Part shown: one piece after another, positions 54,496 to 64,000 of the stretch | Position numbering within the stretch: position 1 is the stretch's first letter | Layout: every line of letters begins with the position of its first letter | Origin: Neoceratodus forsteri | Lineage: Eukaryota > Chordata > Ceratodontiformes > Ceratodontidae | Assembly (NCBI GenBank): GCA_016271365.2 | Contig: CM028131.1 | Coordinates: 167,280,501 to 167,344,500 of the forward strand | Direction of reading: 5' to 3' | DNA: 64,000 nucleotides | Made by a program: the position numbers and the translations under genes | The notes under the pieces: generated by a model | The model's input: only the letters and a program-made list of their open reading frames with translations | What the model was told of the DNA's origin: nothing | Databases searched by the model: none

Positions 54496-57005
54496 GGGGG
54501 GATCAGAAATGGGAAGCAGGTATGAGAGAGAGCAGGACAAAGAGAATGGTGAGTCATGTGTGCCAATGCAAAGAGTCTGGGAAACAAATTTACTGACCTT
54601 GAAGCAATCATTGCGGAAGCAGAGCTGGATCTGGGGCCATAATGGAATCATTGTGCATGGACAATTAGAGCTGGGAAGTGGCCATCCCTGGCTACACCAT
54701 GTTCTGGAAGGACAGGTCAGGGAGGAAAAGTGGAGGGGTTATTTTGTCTGTGAAAGAGGGCATAACAGCCACTTAGATTCAAGGGCAACAGGGGGACAGT
54801 GAAGAGCTGGAGGTACCATGGGTCAGCCTAGAGATAGGGTAGCAGGCTGTTATGCACTTGGGGTGGTGTACAGGCCTCCAACATAGGGGAATAATTTAAA
54901 CTGGGCCCTGGGGAAGCCATTAGCAAAATGGTCAGCACAGATGAAGTTTTGATTATGGGGCACATTATTCTGCTGGATATAGCAAAAGGAAAAAGAAACC
55001 ACTATGGTTCTCAAAATGGTCACTTAAAAGGTAACGGCTAAAAGGGTAGCATTCAGAAGGTATAAGGAGATGCAGAGGGAGGAGGATAGGGAGGTGTATC
55101 AGGAGAAACAGTGGAAAGCAAGGAAATCAGTAAGGAACACAAAGGCACAAATTGAAGAGAGAATAACCTAGGAGGTAATGAAAGGGGAAAGACATTTTTA
55201 GGTATGTAAGTCAAAAGAGAAAGAATAGGGGTGTGATTGTACAGTTAAAAAGGGAAGGGGGAACCCTGCAAAGGGAGCCCTGGAAAAGGCAGAAATCCTG
55301 GACAACATTTTTGTTCAGTATCCACAGAGGAAGGAGAAGGGGAAGGGACACAAAAAAGTAACAGAAGCTTTGGAGGGAGGGAGGTGGACACTAGTCCTTT
55401 TTAGAAGAGACAGTCCGGAAGGGACTCGCTAATCTGAAGGTGGACAAAGTAATGGGGCAAGATGGGATGCATCCAAGGGTATTGAGGGAGCTCAGGGAAA
55501 CACTGACTGCACCTCTGACAGTTCTTTTTAACAGCTCACTGGAAGCAGCATTAGTTCTGGAGGTCTGGAGGAGGGTGGATGTAGTCCCCCTTCACAAAGG
55601 TGGTAGCAGGGAGGAGGCTGGCAATTATAGACCAGTCAGCCTGACATCGGTGGTGGAAGGGTTAATGGAATCACTGCTGAAGGAAAGGATTGTGGAATAT
55701 CTTGAATTCAGTGGGTTACAAGACCCAAGGCAGCATGGGTTCACAGAGGGGAGGTCATGGAAAATGAAGCTGATATATTTCTTTGACTGGGTGAAAGGAT
55801 TTAGATCAATGTGGATAGGTGGACATGGCCTATCTAGATTTCAGTAAGTCTTTTGAAAATGTTCCACGTAGGAGGCCAATAAGCAATCCGTGTAGCTGAG
55901 CAGTGGAACCAAAGGTGGTAAACTGGATAAGAAACTGGTAAGGGGATAAGCAACATAAGGTGGTGTTAAATGGTGTTCACTCACAGAAAGGGAGGGTGAC
56001 CAGTGGAGTGCCTCAGGAATCAGTGCTTGGACCAGTCTTCTTTATTGTATTTGTAAGTGACACTGCAAAGGAGTTGGCAGGGAAGGTCTGCCTCATTGCA
56101 GATGACAGTAAAATCTGCAATAGAGTGGACACTCCGGGGATGTGTGTGGAAAGAATAAGCAGAGCCCTGAAAAAACTAGAGGAGTGGTCAAAGGTATGGC
56201 AGCTCGGTTTCAATGTGAAAAACAGCAAAATAATGCACTTTGGGCACAGAAACCCAGGGTAGGAGTACAAAATGGGTGGAGTGGTATTGACAACCTCCAA
56301 GCAGGAAAGAGACCTGGGAGTAATCATATCACATGACCTAAATGTAGCCAGGCAGTGCAACAAGGCAGTTGGGAGGGGTAGTGGGATGCTGTTGTGCATA
56401 GGGAAGGTTATCACCACCAATAGATCGCTGGTAAGACCCACCTAGAATACTGTGTCAAGGTCTAGAGACCACATCTCTGGAAGGACATAGACAGTGAGGA
56501 GGTTGTCCAGAGGAGGGCAACTAAAATGGTGCAGGGTATGCATCAAAAGCCCTACAAGGAGAGACTAAGGACCTCAATATGTACATCCTGGAACAGAGGA
56601 AGGAGAGAGGGGATGTGATAGAAATTTTCAAATACCTCATGTGGTAAATAAGATACAGGAGGGAAGTATTTTTCAGAAGAAAAGGTGCTCAAGAACAAGG
56701 GAGATGCTATGAAGCTGGAGGGGGTAGAGTCAGTAGAGATGTGAGGAAGTGCTTCTTCACAGAAAGAGTGGTGGATTTCTGGAATAGACTTCCAATAGAG
56801 GTGATGGGGTGAAATAAGTGGTGGGGTTCAAAAATGCTAGGAATAAGCACAAGAGAATCATAGTGCAAAAGAAGGGGGGGAAGGGAGAAAGAGCTGTAGC
56901 TGGGGTATAGTCTGTGGTAATAGTGTAAGTAGGGAGGAATGGGCAGACTGGATGAGCCGAGAAGTCCTTGTCTGCTAACAAATTCTGTTTCTATGTTTTT
57001 ATGTT
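54496..57005 (+). mobile_element. CR1-like LINE with internal deletion
   Basis: Begins in the linker before the endonuclease (CVPMQRVWETNLLTL in one frame, SLGNKFTDLEAIIAEAELDL in another) directly after the LTR array. The endonuclease breaks off at VLIMGH (about 54945) and jumps to the KGKRNHYGSQ linker, losing the rest of the domain. The RT has DKVMGQDGMHPRVLRELRE (55440 on), NYRPVSLTSVVEGLME, VTSGVPQESVLGPVFF and CLIADDSKICNRV, with IADD at 56095-56106. The C-terminal region is much broken. The tail is TTCTGTTTCTATGTTTTTAT (about 56985-57005). Confidence 0.85.
55440..56262 (+). pseudogene. CR1 reverse transcriptase fragment
   Basis: Fingers and palm are visible in two frames: 55440-55847 (to SWKMKLIYFFDWVKGF) and 55960-56262 (from VLNGVHSQKGRVTSGV). 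Between them about 110 bases hold HGLSRFQ*VF with a stop, where YLDFSKAF is expected. The second frame ends QLGFNVKNSKIMHFGHRNPG. It copied element RNA at the target in its active ancestor; here it is broken. Confidence 0.8.
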
Positions 57006-58620
57006 TGACTGGGGCATTCTGGCTGCAGCTACATCAAGAGGCAGGGCCATCCTCAACTCCGTACAAATGGCATTTCTCAGGCAGCTGGTTTTGAAACCCA
57101 TTAGGGACAAAGCAGTACTGGACCTGGTACTTACAAACAGAGACAGCATTGCTAACATCACAGTGGGTAGTCCCCTTAGTACAAGTGATCACCATACTGT
57201 GCATCTTGGTATATGGATAGAACAGGAAAACACACATGCACACACACATTAAAATGAGGGTCCTGGACTTCAGGAGGGCAGATTTTAAAGAAATTGAAAC
57301 TACTTTAGTGAATTTCTTGAGTGGGAGGCAAAAGGGAAGTGGAGGCTCAATGGAGTAAAATTAAGGAGGTTACAGCCTAGGCAATGGCATGTTGTTTAAA
57401 GGAAGTGATCAAGGGAAAGAGAAGGAAAAGGTTGCTATTGTTCTCTAAGGATGTTGCAGAGGAAATGAAGGAGGAGAAAACAGCATTTAGAAAGTACAGG
57501 GAGACCTAGAAGTATGAAGACAGGGAGATATATCTGGCACAATTAAGGGAGATGTAAAGGAAGATGAGGGCAGATAAAGCACTAAGTGACTAGTTCGGTG
57601 CCACGGGGTTTGGTGCTGGGATCAGTCCTCTTCAATGTCTCAATAAGTAATATTGCGGAAGAGCTTCAGGGGAAGGGGGGGTCTCATTGCGGATGATACA
57701 AAAACGTTCGACAGGGTTGACACTAAGGAAGGGGTGGAGAGAATGTGAAGGGATTTGAGGAAACTAGAGGAATGGTCTAGGGGTGGCAGCTGGGTTTCAA
57801 TGTCAAAAAGTGAAAGATTATGGACTTTGGGCTGCAGAACCCAGGGCCTGTGGTATATGTTTGTGGCAGTGGAGCCACAGTATCCAAGCAAGAAAAAGAC
57901 ATAGGGGTTATCATATCTGATGACCTCAAGGCACAGTATCTGGGCAGTGTGACAAAGCAGTGGGATAGGCTGGCAGGATGCTGAGATGCATTGGGAGAGA
58001 TATTTCCATCAAGAGGAAGGAGATGGGGCTGCCATTGTATTCCGCACTGGTGAGACCCCACCTGAAGTACTGTGTCTAGTTCTGGAGGCCACACCTCCTC
58101 AAGGACATTGAACAGGTGGAGGCGGTACGGAGGAGAGCAACCAAAATGGTGAGAGGGTTGCACGAGAAGCCATTTGAGGAAAGGCTGCAGGAAATCAACA
58201 TGTACTCCCTGGAAGAGAGCAGAGTGAGAGAGGACATGATCAAAACCTACACGTACCTCACAGGAGTGAACAAGGTGCAAGTGGAGGGTCCATTTCAGAG
58301 AAAGGAAGGCACAAGAACAAGGAGGCAAGCAATGAAGATAAGGCGGGGAGAATACAGGAGAGATTTGTGGAAATACTTCTTCTGGGAAAGGGTGGTGGAT
58401 GACTGGAACAGCCTGCCAGAGTGGGTAGTGGTGGTAAAGACTGTGAGAAGCTTCAATCATGTGTGAGATAAGCACAGGGGCATATTAGGTAGAGGAAGAG
58501 GGGAAGAAGTGACACCTATGACCAACTTGAGTCAGTGGTGATGCAATAGGCAGGAACATGGGATAGACTGGAAGGACCTAAAGGTCCTTTTCTGCTGACA
58601 AAATCTGTTCTTATGTACAT
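57006..58620 (+). mobile_element. CR1-like LINE, truncated and internally deleted
   Basis: Starts abruptly in the endonuclease with DWGILAAATSRGRAILNSVQ and LVLKPIRDKAVLDLVLTNRD. After the RRKRLLLFSKDVAEEMKEEK-like linker (about 57420-57480) it jumps near 57590 to GAVPLGLVLGSVLFNVSISN-like RT palm sequence, so most of the RT fingers are missing. LIADDTKT (IADD 57686-57697) is preserved. The C-terminus (58116-58466) has RRRATKMVRGLHEKPFEERL and MYSLEESRVREDMIKTYTYL. 3' tail TCTGTTCTTATGTACATGTA near 58603-58622. Confidence 0.8.
58116..58466 (+). pseudogene. CR1 ORF2 C-terminal domain fragment
   Basis: Open for 116 residues: MEAVRRRATKMVRGLHEKPF, TYLTGVNKVQVEGPFQRKEG, then FFWERVVDDWNSLPEWVVVV. 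This is the region after the RT that ends CR1 ORF2. It is the longest intact piece of the element but has no catalytic residues of its own. Confidence 0.8.
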
Positions 58621-59689
58621 GTATGACAAAGATGTGCCAGGCTCACTACCCTGCATATTGATTGTCAAGTGCACTGTTAGCACAGCAGAATGGAAAAGGG
58701 GATGCAACATGAATGCTTTTTGGTCAAGGTACAACTCTGCAACAGTTCTAGTCAAAAAATATGTATGTGATGGTATGTTCCATTTTGGGGCTGCCCTTCT
58801 CATAAAGTGTCTGAAACCAGGACTTTCCACAAATGAGTAGGGCAGCATACCTACTGCTAGCACTGGTGGTTTTGGTGATATTTGCTGTGGTTCAACAAAG
58901 CGTGTTGTATGGTTGGTTGTTCTAGGGGCGCTGGACCTGCTGATGGTGTACTTGTGAAGTGGGGAATACTTTTAATGCCAGTGCTAAGTCTCATAAGTAG
59001 TTGCACTTTAGGAAAATAGCTAGACATGGACTGTACAGCTTTACTGGCAGAAGTGCTCATCGCTACATGAGGTGTTGCTCTTGGTAGGGCTAATGCTGAT
59101 ATCCTCAACCTCACCAACTCCTTCTCCCTCCTCAGGCCCTCCACCATGGTCAACAACACATCTTAAAGAGTTAGTGTACTGCATAAAACTAATAGTAAAT
59201 TTTAAAAGCAGGCAGCCAATACCTTTTTAATCTGAGTTACCTTTTCTTTGCCTTTTGTTTAATTAGATGAGTGTTTACCGGATGTTGGTAGGTGTGATTT
59301 GTGGAACAGCACTCTGCCTGACAGCTGACATATCTAGCTCTGTTGCTGTCCACTACATCATCTGCATTATGACCTCAATGACTGACATCACTGCTGCTCA
59401 CGAACAGCCCTCAGTGGCTGCCTGGTCAGTCACCTGTGATGTCACTGTCAGTGAAATCACAATACTGATGATATAGTAGTGATGGTGGGGGGGATAGAGA
59501 TAGATATGTCAACTGCCAGGTTAAGAGCTGTTTCACACATCCAGCACAATATTATCACATAGAAGACATTTTAATGAGCAAATAGAAATCAGAAATAAAA
59601 GTTACAACTTACTACCCTCTTAACATTTTTATAATTTTCATGTCTGTTATTTTGGCTCGACTGGCAACATCACATTGTGTTAGTGAGAA
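58621..59689. other. Non-coding stretch, no gene recognised
   Basis: Open frames of 75 to 115 residues exist on both strands, but none shows a known motif. A minus-strand frame at 59159-58857 starts with a short helical VEGLRREKELVRLRISAL segment. I consider it unsupported as a gene. Confidence 0.4.
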
Positions 59690-61750
59690 AAGGAAGGGCC
59701 AAAGAAGAAGGAAGCCACTTTGATTCTCAAACACAGTAGCAGAAAAAGGTCAGAGCCAAAAGGCTGGCCTTCAGGAAATATAAGAGAACGCAGCAGGATG
59801 AAGATAGGGAGGCATACCAAACTTCCCTAAGGGAAGCAGGGAAGACAGTAAGGCAGGCAAAGGCCCAAACCAAGAAAACTCTAGCACAAACACTAAAAGA
59901 ATGTGATAAGACTTTCTATAGATACATTAGTGAAAGGAGAAAGTCCAGAGGGGGTATTGCTAAGATCAAAGGGGATAAGGGGGCGTGTGAGGAGGAGGAC
60001 CATGAAAAGCATCTATCCTAAATAGATACTTCTGCTCAGTATTTACTGAAGAGAAGGTAGGGCAGGGCCCACAGTTCAGCACCATGGACACAGGGGGGAA
60101 GAAGGTGTGCACTAGTCCCTTCACGAAAGAAAGGGTCCTACATGAGCTCGATAAGCTCAGGGTGGACAAGGCAATGGAACCTGATGGCATACATCCCAGG
60201 GTATTAAAGGAGCTAAGGGTGGAATGCGCAGAGCCATTATCAGAACTGTTTAGTGAGTCTCTGAGCACAGGAGAGGTCCCAGAAGACTGGAGAAGGGCTC
60301 ATGTGATCCTGATCCACAAGAGTGGTAGCAGGGAGGAGGCAGGGAACTACAGACCAGTCAGTCTTACCTCAGTAGTGGGCAAGATTATGGAGACACTTCT
60401 TAAGGAAAGGATAGTGCAACACCTGGAATCCATAGGAGCACAGGCTCCAAGACAGCATGGGTTTACAAAATGAAGGTCCTGTCAAACTAATCTCATAGAT
60501 TTCTTTGACTGAGTTATCAAAGTGGTAGAGCAAGGGGGAGCAGTTGATGTTGCCTACCTTGACTTCAGCAAAGCTTTCGATACTATTCCACATAAAAGAT
60601 TGATTAATAAGCTGAGTAGGCTTGGGGTGGGTCAGACATTGGTCAACTGGGTGGCAAACTGGTTGATGGGCAGAAAACAAAGAGTGGTGGTAAATGGTAT
60701 ACAGTCAGAAGAGATGCAAGTCACAAGTGGGGTACCTCAGGGATGAGTCCTGGGGCCAGTCCTCTTTAATATCTTCATCAGTGACATTGCAGATGGACTG
60801 GAGGGTAAGGTTTGTCTGTTTGCAGGTGACACCATGATCTGCAACAGAGTAGATGATCCAGATGGGGTGGGCAGAATGAGAAGAGATCTGGATAAACTAG
60901 CAAAATGGTTGGAAGAGTGGCAACTGGGGTTTAATGCAAAGAAGTGCAAGATCATGCACATAGGGAAGAGAAACCCTGAAGCCACCTATAGGCTGGGAAG
61001 GGAGTTTCTGGCAGTCACAAGGGAAGAAAGAGACTTGGGTGTCATCATCACTGATGACCTGAAATCATCCAAGCAGACCACTAAAGCAGTAGGTAAGGCA
61101 AGAGGGATGTTGGGGTGTATTAGTAGGGGTATCACAAGTTGGAAGAGGGAGGTAATAATCCCTCTTTACAAGACACTGGTTAGGCCCCATCTGGAGTACT
61201 GTGCGCAGTACTGGAGGCCACACCTTCACAAGGACATTAATCAAATTAAGGCAGTCCAGAGAAGGGCAACCAAAATGGTGCAGGGACTGCATCAGAAAAC
61301 ATGTGAGGACAGATTAACTGAGCTCAATATGTATACCCTAGAGCAAAGGAGGGAGAGAGGTGATTTGATTGAAACATTCAAACACCTTAAGGGCATTAAC
61401 AAGGGGAAAGAGTCTAACATGTTTCAATGTAAGAAAAATAGCAGGACAAAAGGACACAGTATGAGATTAGAAGGAGGCCAATTAAGGGGTAATGTGAGGA
61501 AGTTCTTTTTCACAGAAAGGGTGGTGGATGCATGGAACGGCCTACCTCAGTAAGTGGTGGTTATGAATACAGTGCAGGGCTTCAAACAGGCATGGGATAG
61601 TCATAAGGGAGCAATACAAATGAGTATAAATAGATAGACCATTGACAGAGCAAAGGACAATGGCACATTGATAAGGTAGAAAAAGAAATGGGCCGATTGG
61701 ATGGGCCTTACGGACCTTATCTGCCATCAACATCTATGTTTCTATGTTAC
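59690..61750 (+). mobile_element. CR1-like LINE, 5'-truncated before the RT
   Basis: Begins in the KKPLWFS-type linker (RRRKPL near 59705) and covers the whole RT, C-terminus and 3' UTR. The tail is CATCTATGTTTCTATGTT at about 61730-61749, preceded by GGACCTTATCTGCCATCAAC. Compared with the other CR1s it has few stops, so it is among the better preserved LINE copies. Confidence 0.85.
60084..61553 (+). pseudogene. CR1 reverse transcriptase and C-terminal domain, few disruptions
   Basis: One frame is almost continuous from 60084: DKAMEPDGIHPRVLKELRVE, NYRPVSLTSVVGKIME, a TGA at 60471, a second stop at about 60511 (FFD*VIK), YLDFSKAFDTIPHKRLINKL, TSGVPQG with a stop at 60744, then CLFAGDTMICNRV. 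The catalytic FADD is FAGD at 60819-60830, so one of the essential aspartates is lost. The C-terminus, 60834-61553, is open for 239 residues with KTLVRPHLEYCAQYWRPHLH and RRATKMVQGLHQKTCEDRL. It cannot have RT activity in this form. Confidence 0.85.
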
Positions 61751-64000
61751 TAGCTCTTTAAACAAAGTTGTGCCTCCCTTTCATGTTGCTGCCACATTAT
61801 AAGGTGTTTTAAGTTACTGCACTGCCCTGCAGTCCCATGATGGGAACCTACTTTGCCATAGCTCACCCTAGCTTTACGAAGCTAACATATAGCGAAGTTC
61901 TCATCATTGTGATCATCTACAAAAAAGTCCCAGACTAGTGATGTTTTGGATACTGCTGTCACCGCTGACTTCCTTAATGGTTGCCCATTCTGGCCGGGGG
62001 GCTGTCACCCACTGTTCCTATATGACCATGACCAGCACCAGCACCAAGCATTCCATCACTACCACCACTGTTCCTATTGTAAGCACCATCTGGGAGCTTA
62101 CTAGTTAACTGCAGTTTCTGTGTGTAGCCAGGCTGGTTGCTAGGTGTAGCTATGCAGGAAGAGCTAGTGGTGCCAGTAGGTCTGGGATCTGGCCTTGCTT
62201 GCTGCATGCAGGAGGCCCCATCTTTAGAGGGTATAAATAGGAGAGAGGTTATTTTTCTGGAGGATTCTGTGAGGGGAGAGAAGAGAGAGAAGTTGAGGTA
62301 GTTTAGCTCAAAAGTTTGGCTGGAGGGCCATGGCGGGGCCGGGGGTTGGCTGCTCACCACCCCTGCCCTCCTCACTCGTAGATCTGCATGTGAGAAGTGT
62401 GGTGGTTCGGGCAATGAAAGTGAAGGGGAAGATCTGGAGTTGAAGGTTCGGGGCCTGTTGGTGCATTTGGAATCCGGAGCTCAGGGAGACAAAGAATTAT
62501 GGAGACCAGCCAAGTGAACTTTAGCACCTTGGTAGGGTAAGCACCAATGTGGCCCTTTGAATTAAAGTAGTCTCACTAGTGGGTGAGTGCAGTTCGTGGA
62601 GTCAGTGTGTGTCCTGGGAGCAGGCCTGATATGGCAAATTGGGACTGGGGTGCAGTTCAGAGGTGGCAGCCTGGACTGTTGTGGGTGTAGTGGTAGCAAA
62701 ACTACCCCATTTCTACTGGCCTGTGGCTGCTACAGTATTGGGACTCCTGCATTGGGCAGTCTTTGGAGGCAGGGAAAGGTCCATGTGGGGAATGGTTGGT
62801 TGGGACCCTGGTGGGGTGGCAGACTGTCCAGGTGCTCCATGTGGGATAGCAATTAGTCCCCTGGGTGAAGGCAGTCCAGAAATTGGAATCGCTGCATGAG
62901 CTGAAGTGCTGTTGGTTTCAGGGCCAGGATAGACCCTGGGAAACCCATTCTAAGCACATGACATCAGCTATTGGGTGTTTGGAAGGTCTTCTGTGATTCT
63001 GTTCTTGCTAAAGAGCACCAGTTTGACTGATTTACGACCTTGAACTGAAGGAAAGCTCCATGAAGTGAAAGGCACCCCTCCCCCCATGAAGAAAGTGTGT
63101 GGGAAGGCCATGGCTGAAATAGGGATTGGAACAGTAGAAATGTCTCATACTGTCATAGTCCCTAAGAGGGCATTTCATGTTTAAGAATTAAAAGAATGGA
63201 ATGTGAGCTAGAGAGGCCTGAGTAAAGATTTGAATTGAGAGAAAGGAAATGGAATGGAAGTGCTGCTAAGTACTTCATACCTCTGGGTGTGGCCTGTTTC
63301 AGCCTGCTGTATGCTGCTGTTAGGAATGTAGCCATGTCAGCTTGAGGGAAGTACTGCATGAAATAATTTAGTCTCTTGACAAAAGAGACTTTTGCAGGAT
63401 TTAGGTGTCTGCCTGTGGATGCTCCCACCGTATGTGTTGACCCCCTGCTCCATGGAGTGACTGTTCCTGTTTATCATCTGTTCATTAAATGGGATCCTCG
63501 GTTTCTGCAGTTCTGGTGTTTGCCTCATTTGTTTGAGAAACTGTTTGCTTCTAAAAGACATTTTCCTCCACAGTGTGTTCCAGGGTTGATCCCAAAGAAC
63601 TTGCACACCATCGATTAGGAAGTCATTGATAAGCCTGCCTGGTGAAGACCGTCTACAAAGGCCATCTGGTGAAGTGGGCAAGGCCAGGAAGGTGAAGATC
63701 TGTGTCATCCCAGTGCACCATCCCTGCATCATTTGGTGGCCAAGAGGCACCCACAGATGGAGCATATCCATCACTAGAATCACCAGTAGAACTCCAGTGC
63801 TGTTTTCAGGTAGCACGTCAATTGAGCGAAGACATTATAACGACAAGCAATTTCAACAACTGCATTTCAGCAACTGCAATTATGGCGCACATACATACTG
63901 CATGAGTGAACACCGAAACGGCAATAAATACATTCCCCTTCCCGAGGTGCTACAACCTGGGAGTTGATTCTGACACAATGGGGGTGTGAGGCAAAACCTC
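61751..64000. other. Non-coding stretch with TATA box and LTR-like features
   Basis: No supported coding sequence. A TATA box (TATAAATA, 62232-62239) is followed by purine-rich sequence. Near 63480-63530 TTCATTAAATGGGATCCTCG and TTCTGGTGTTTGCCTCATTT recall the U5 part of Gypsy-type LTRs. TTGGTGGCCAAGAGGC at about 63732 would be a candidate primer site. I could not find a matching second LTR, so this remains a suggestion. It could also be a host promoter region. Confidence 0.3.

Noticed and set aside
57777..58475. 232-residue minus-strand open frame
   Set aside because: It is the reverse of the CR1 C-terminal region, whose plus-strand frame carries the known CR1 motifs. Antisense frames of CR1 are often open because of their composition.
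58857..59159. 100-residue minus-strand frame with a short helical start
   Set aside because: No known domain, no support from splice signals or neighbouring exons, and only a weak resemblance to coiled-coil tails of transposon proteins.
61936..63740. Possible complete LTR with a primer site
   Set aside because: TATA, U5-like and primer-site-like words are present, but no second LTR, no secure TG..CA borders and no coding region are visible in the window. Kept only as a low-confidence region note.
1..64000. Host protein-coding gene, tRNA, rRNA or CRISPR array
   Set aside because: Both strands were read for conserved motifs, splice-flanked exons and regular spaced repeats. Everything recognisable traces to mobile elements. 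Tandem repeats here lack the constant repeat and unique spacer pattern of CRISPR.

Overview
The window looks like intergenic DNA from a repeat-rich vertebrate genome. I found no host gene, rRNA, tRNA gene or CRISPR array. Almost every recognisable piece of coding sequence is a decayed transposable element: CR1-like LINEs with an SGNH esterase ORF1, an L2-like LINE with a 2A-like motif, an L1-Tx1-type ORF1 resembling ZCCHC3, hAT transposases and a tRNA-derived CORE/MIR-like SINE. This mixture, with CR1 tails made of TCTATGTT-type repeats, suggests an amphibian (perhaps a caecilian) or another tetrapod with a large genome. That assignment is an inference from element content, not a species identification.

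Layout. 1-1965 (-): Tx1-like ORF1 remnant cut by the window edge. 2.1-2.75 kb: strong hairpins. 3.5-6.99 kb (+): nearly full-length L2-like LINE. 7.0-8.3 kb: a repeat (called family A here) with a ~100 bp minisatellite. 8.39-9.03 kb (-): CR1 3' end. 9-22 kb: gene-free, with several tandem repeats, a 65 bp minisatellite, a SINE at 18.0-18.2 kb and an inverted repeat at 21.3 kb. 22.07-31.38 kb (+): three-level nest, an AT-rich LINE inside one CR1 inside another CR1. 32.0-37.0 kb: family A copies in opposite orientations flank a ZNF862-like hAT transposase remnant, itself split by a non-autonomous hAT element. 37.1-42.0 kb: foldback element, TATA-bearing repeated module, CR1 fragment and a well-bounded non-autonomous hAT with a perfect 8 bp target duplication. 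43.1-46.6 kb (-): nearly full-length CR1, abutting a ~230 bp palindrome at the 3' end of a second, ZBED-like hAT transposase. 48.26-54.50 kb (-): tandem LTR retrotransposon, LTR-internal-LTR-internal-LTR. 54.5-61.75 kb (+): three CR1 copies. 61.75-64 kb: no gene; a TATA box and LTR-like features only.

How the parts relate. Nothing here acts as a pathway. The logic is insertional history: young elements (the LTR array, the 41.15-42.02 kb hAT) have clean borders, while older LINEs carry many stops and frameshifts. The most distinctive structure is the three-LTR tandem array. It has tRNA-Leu-like primer binding sites, purine tracts and a TATA box, but no visible reverse transcriptase, so it must have depended on another element's enzymes. 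All LINE and hAT ORFs are broken, so no autonomous element in the window appears able to move.
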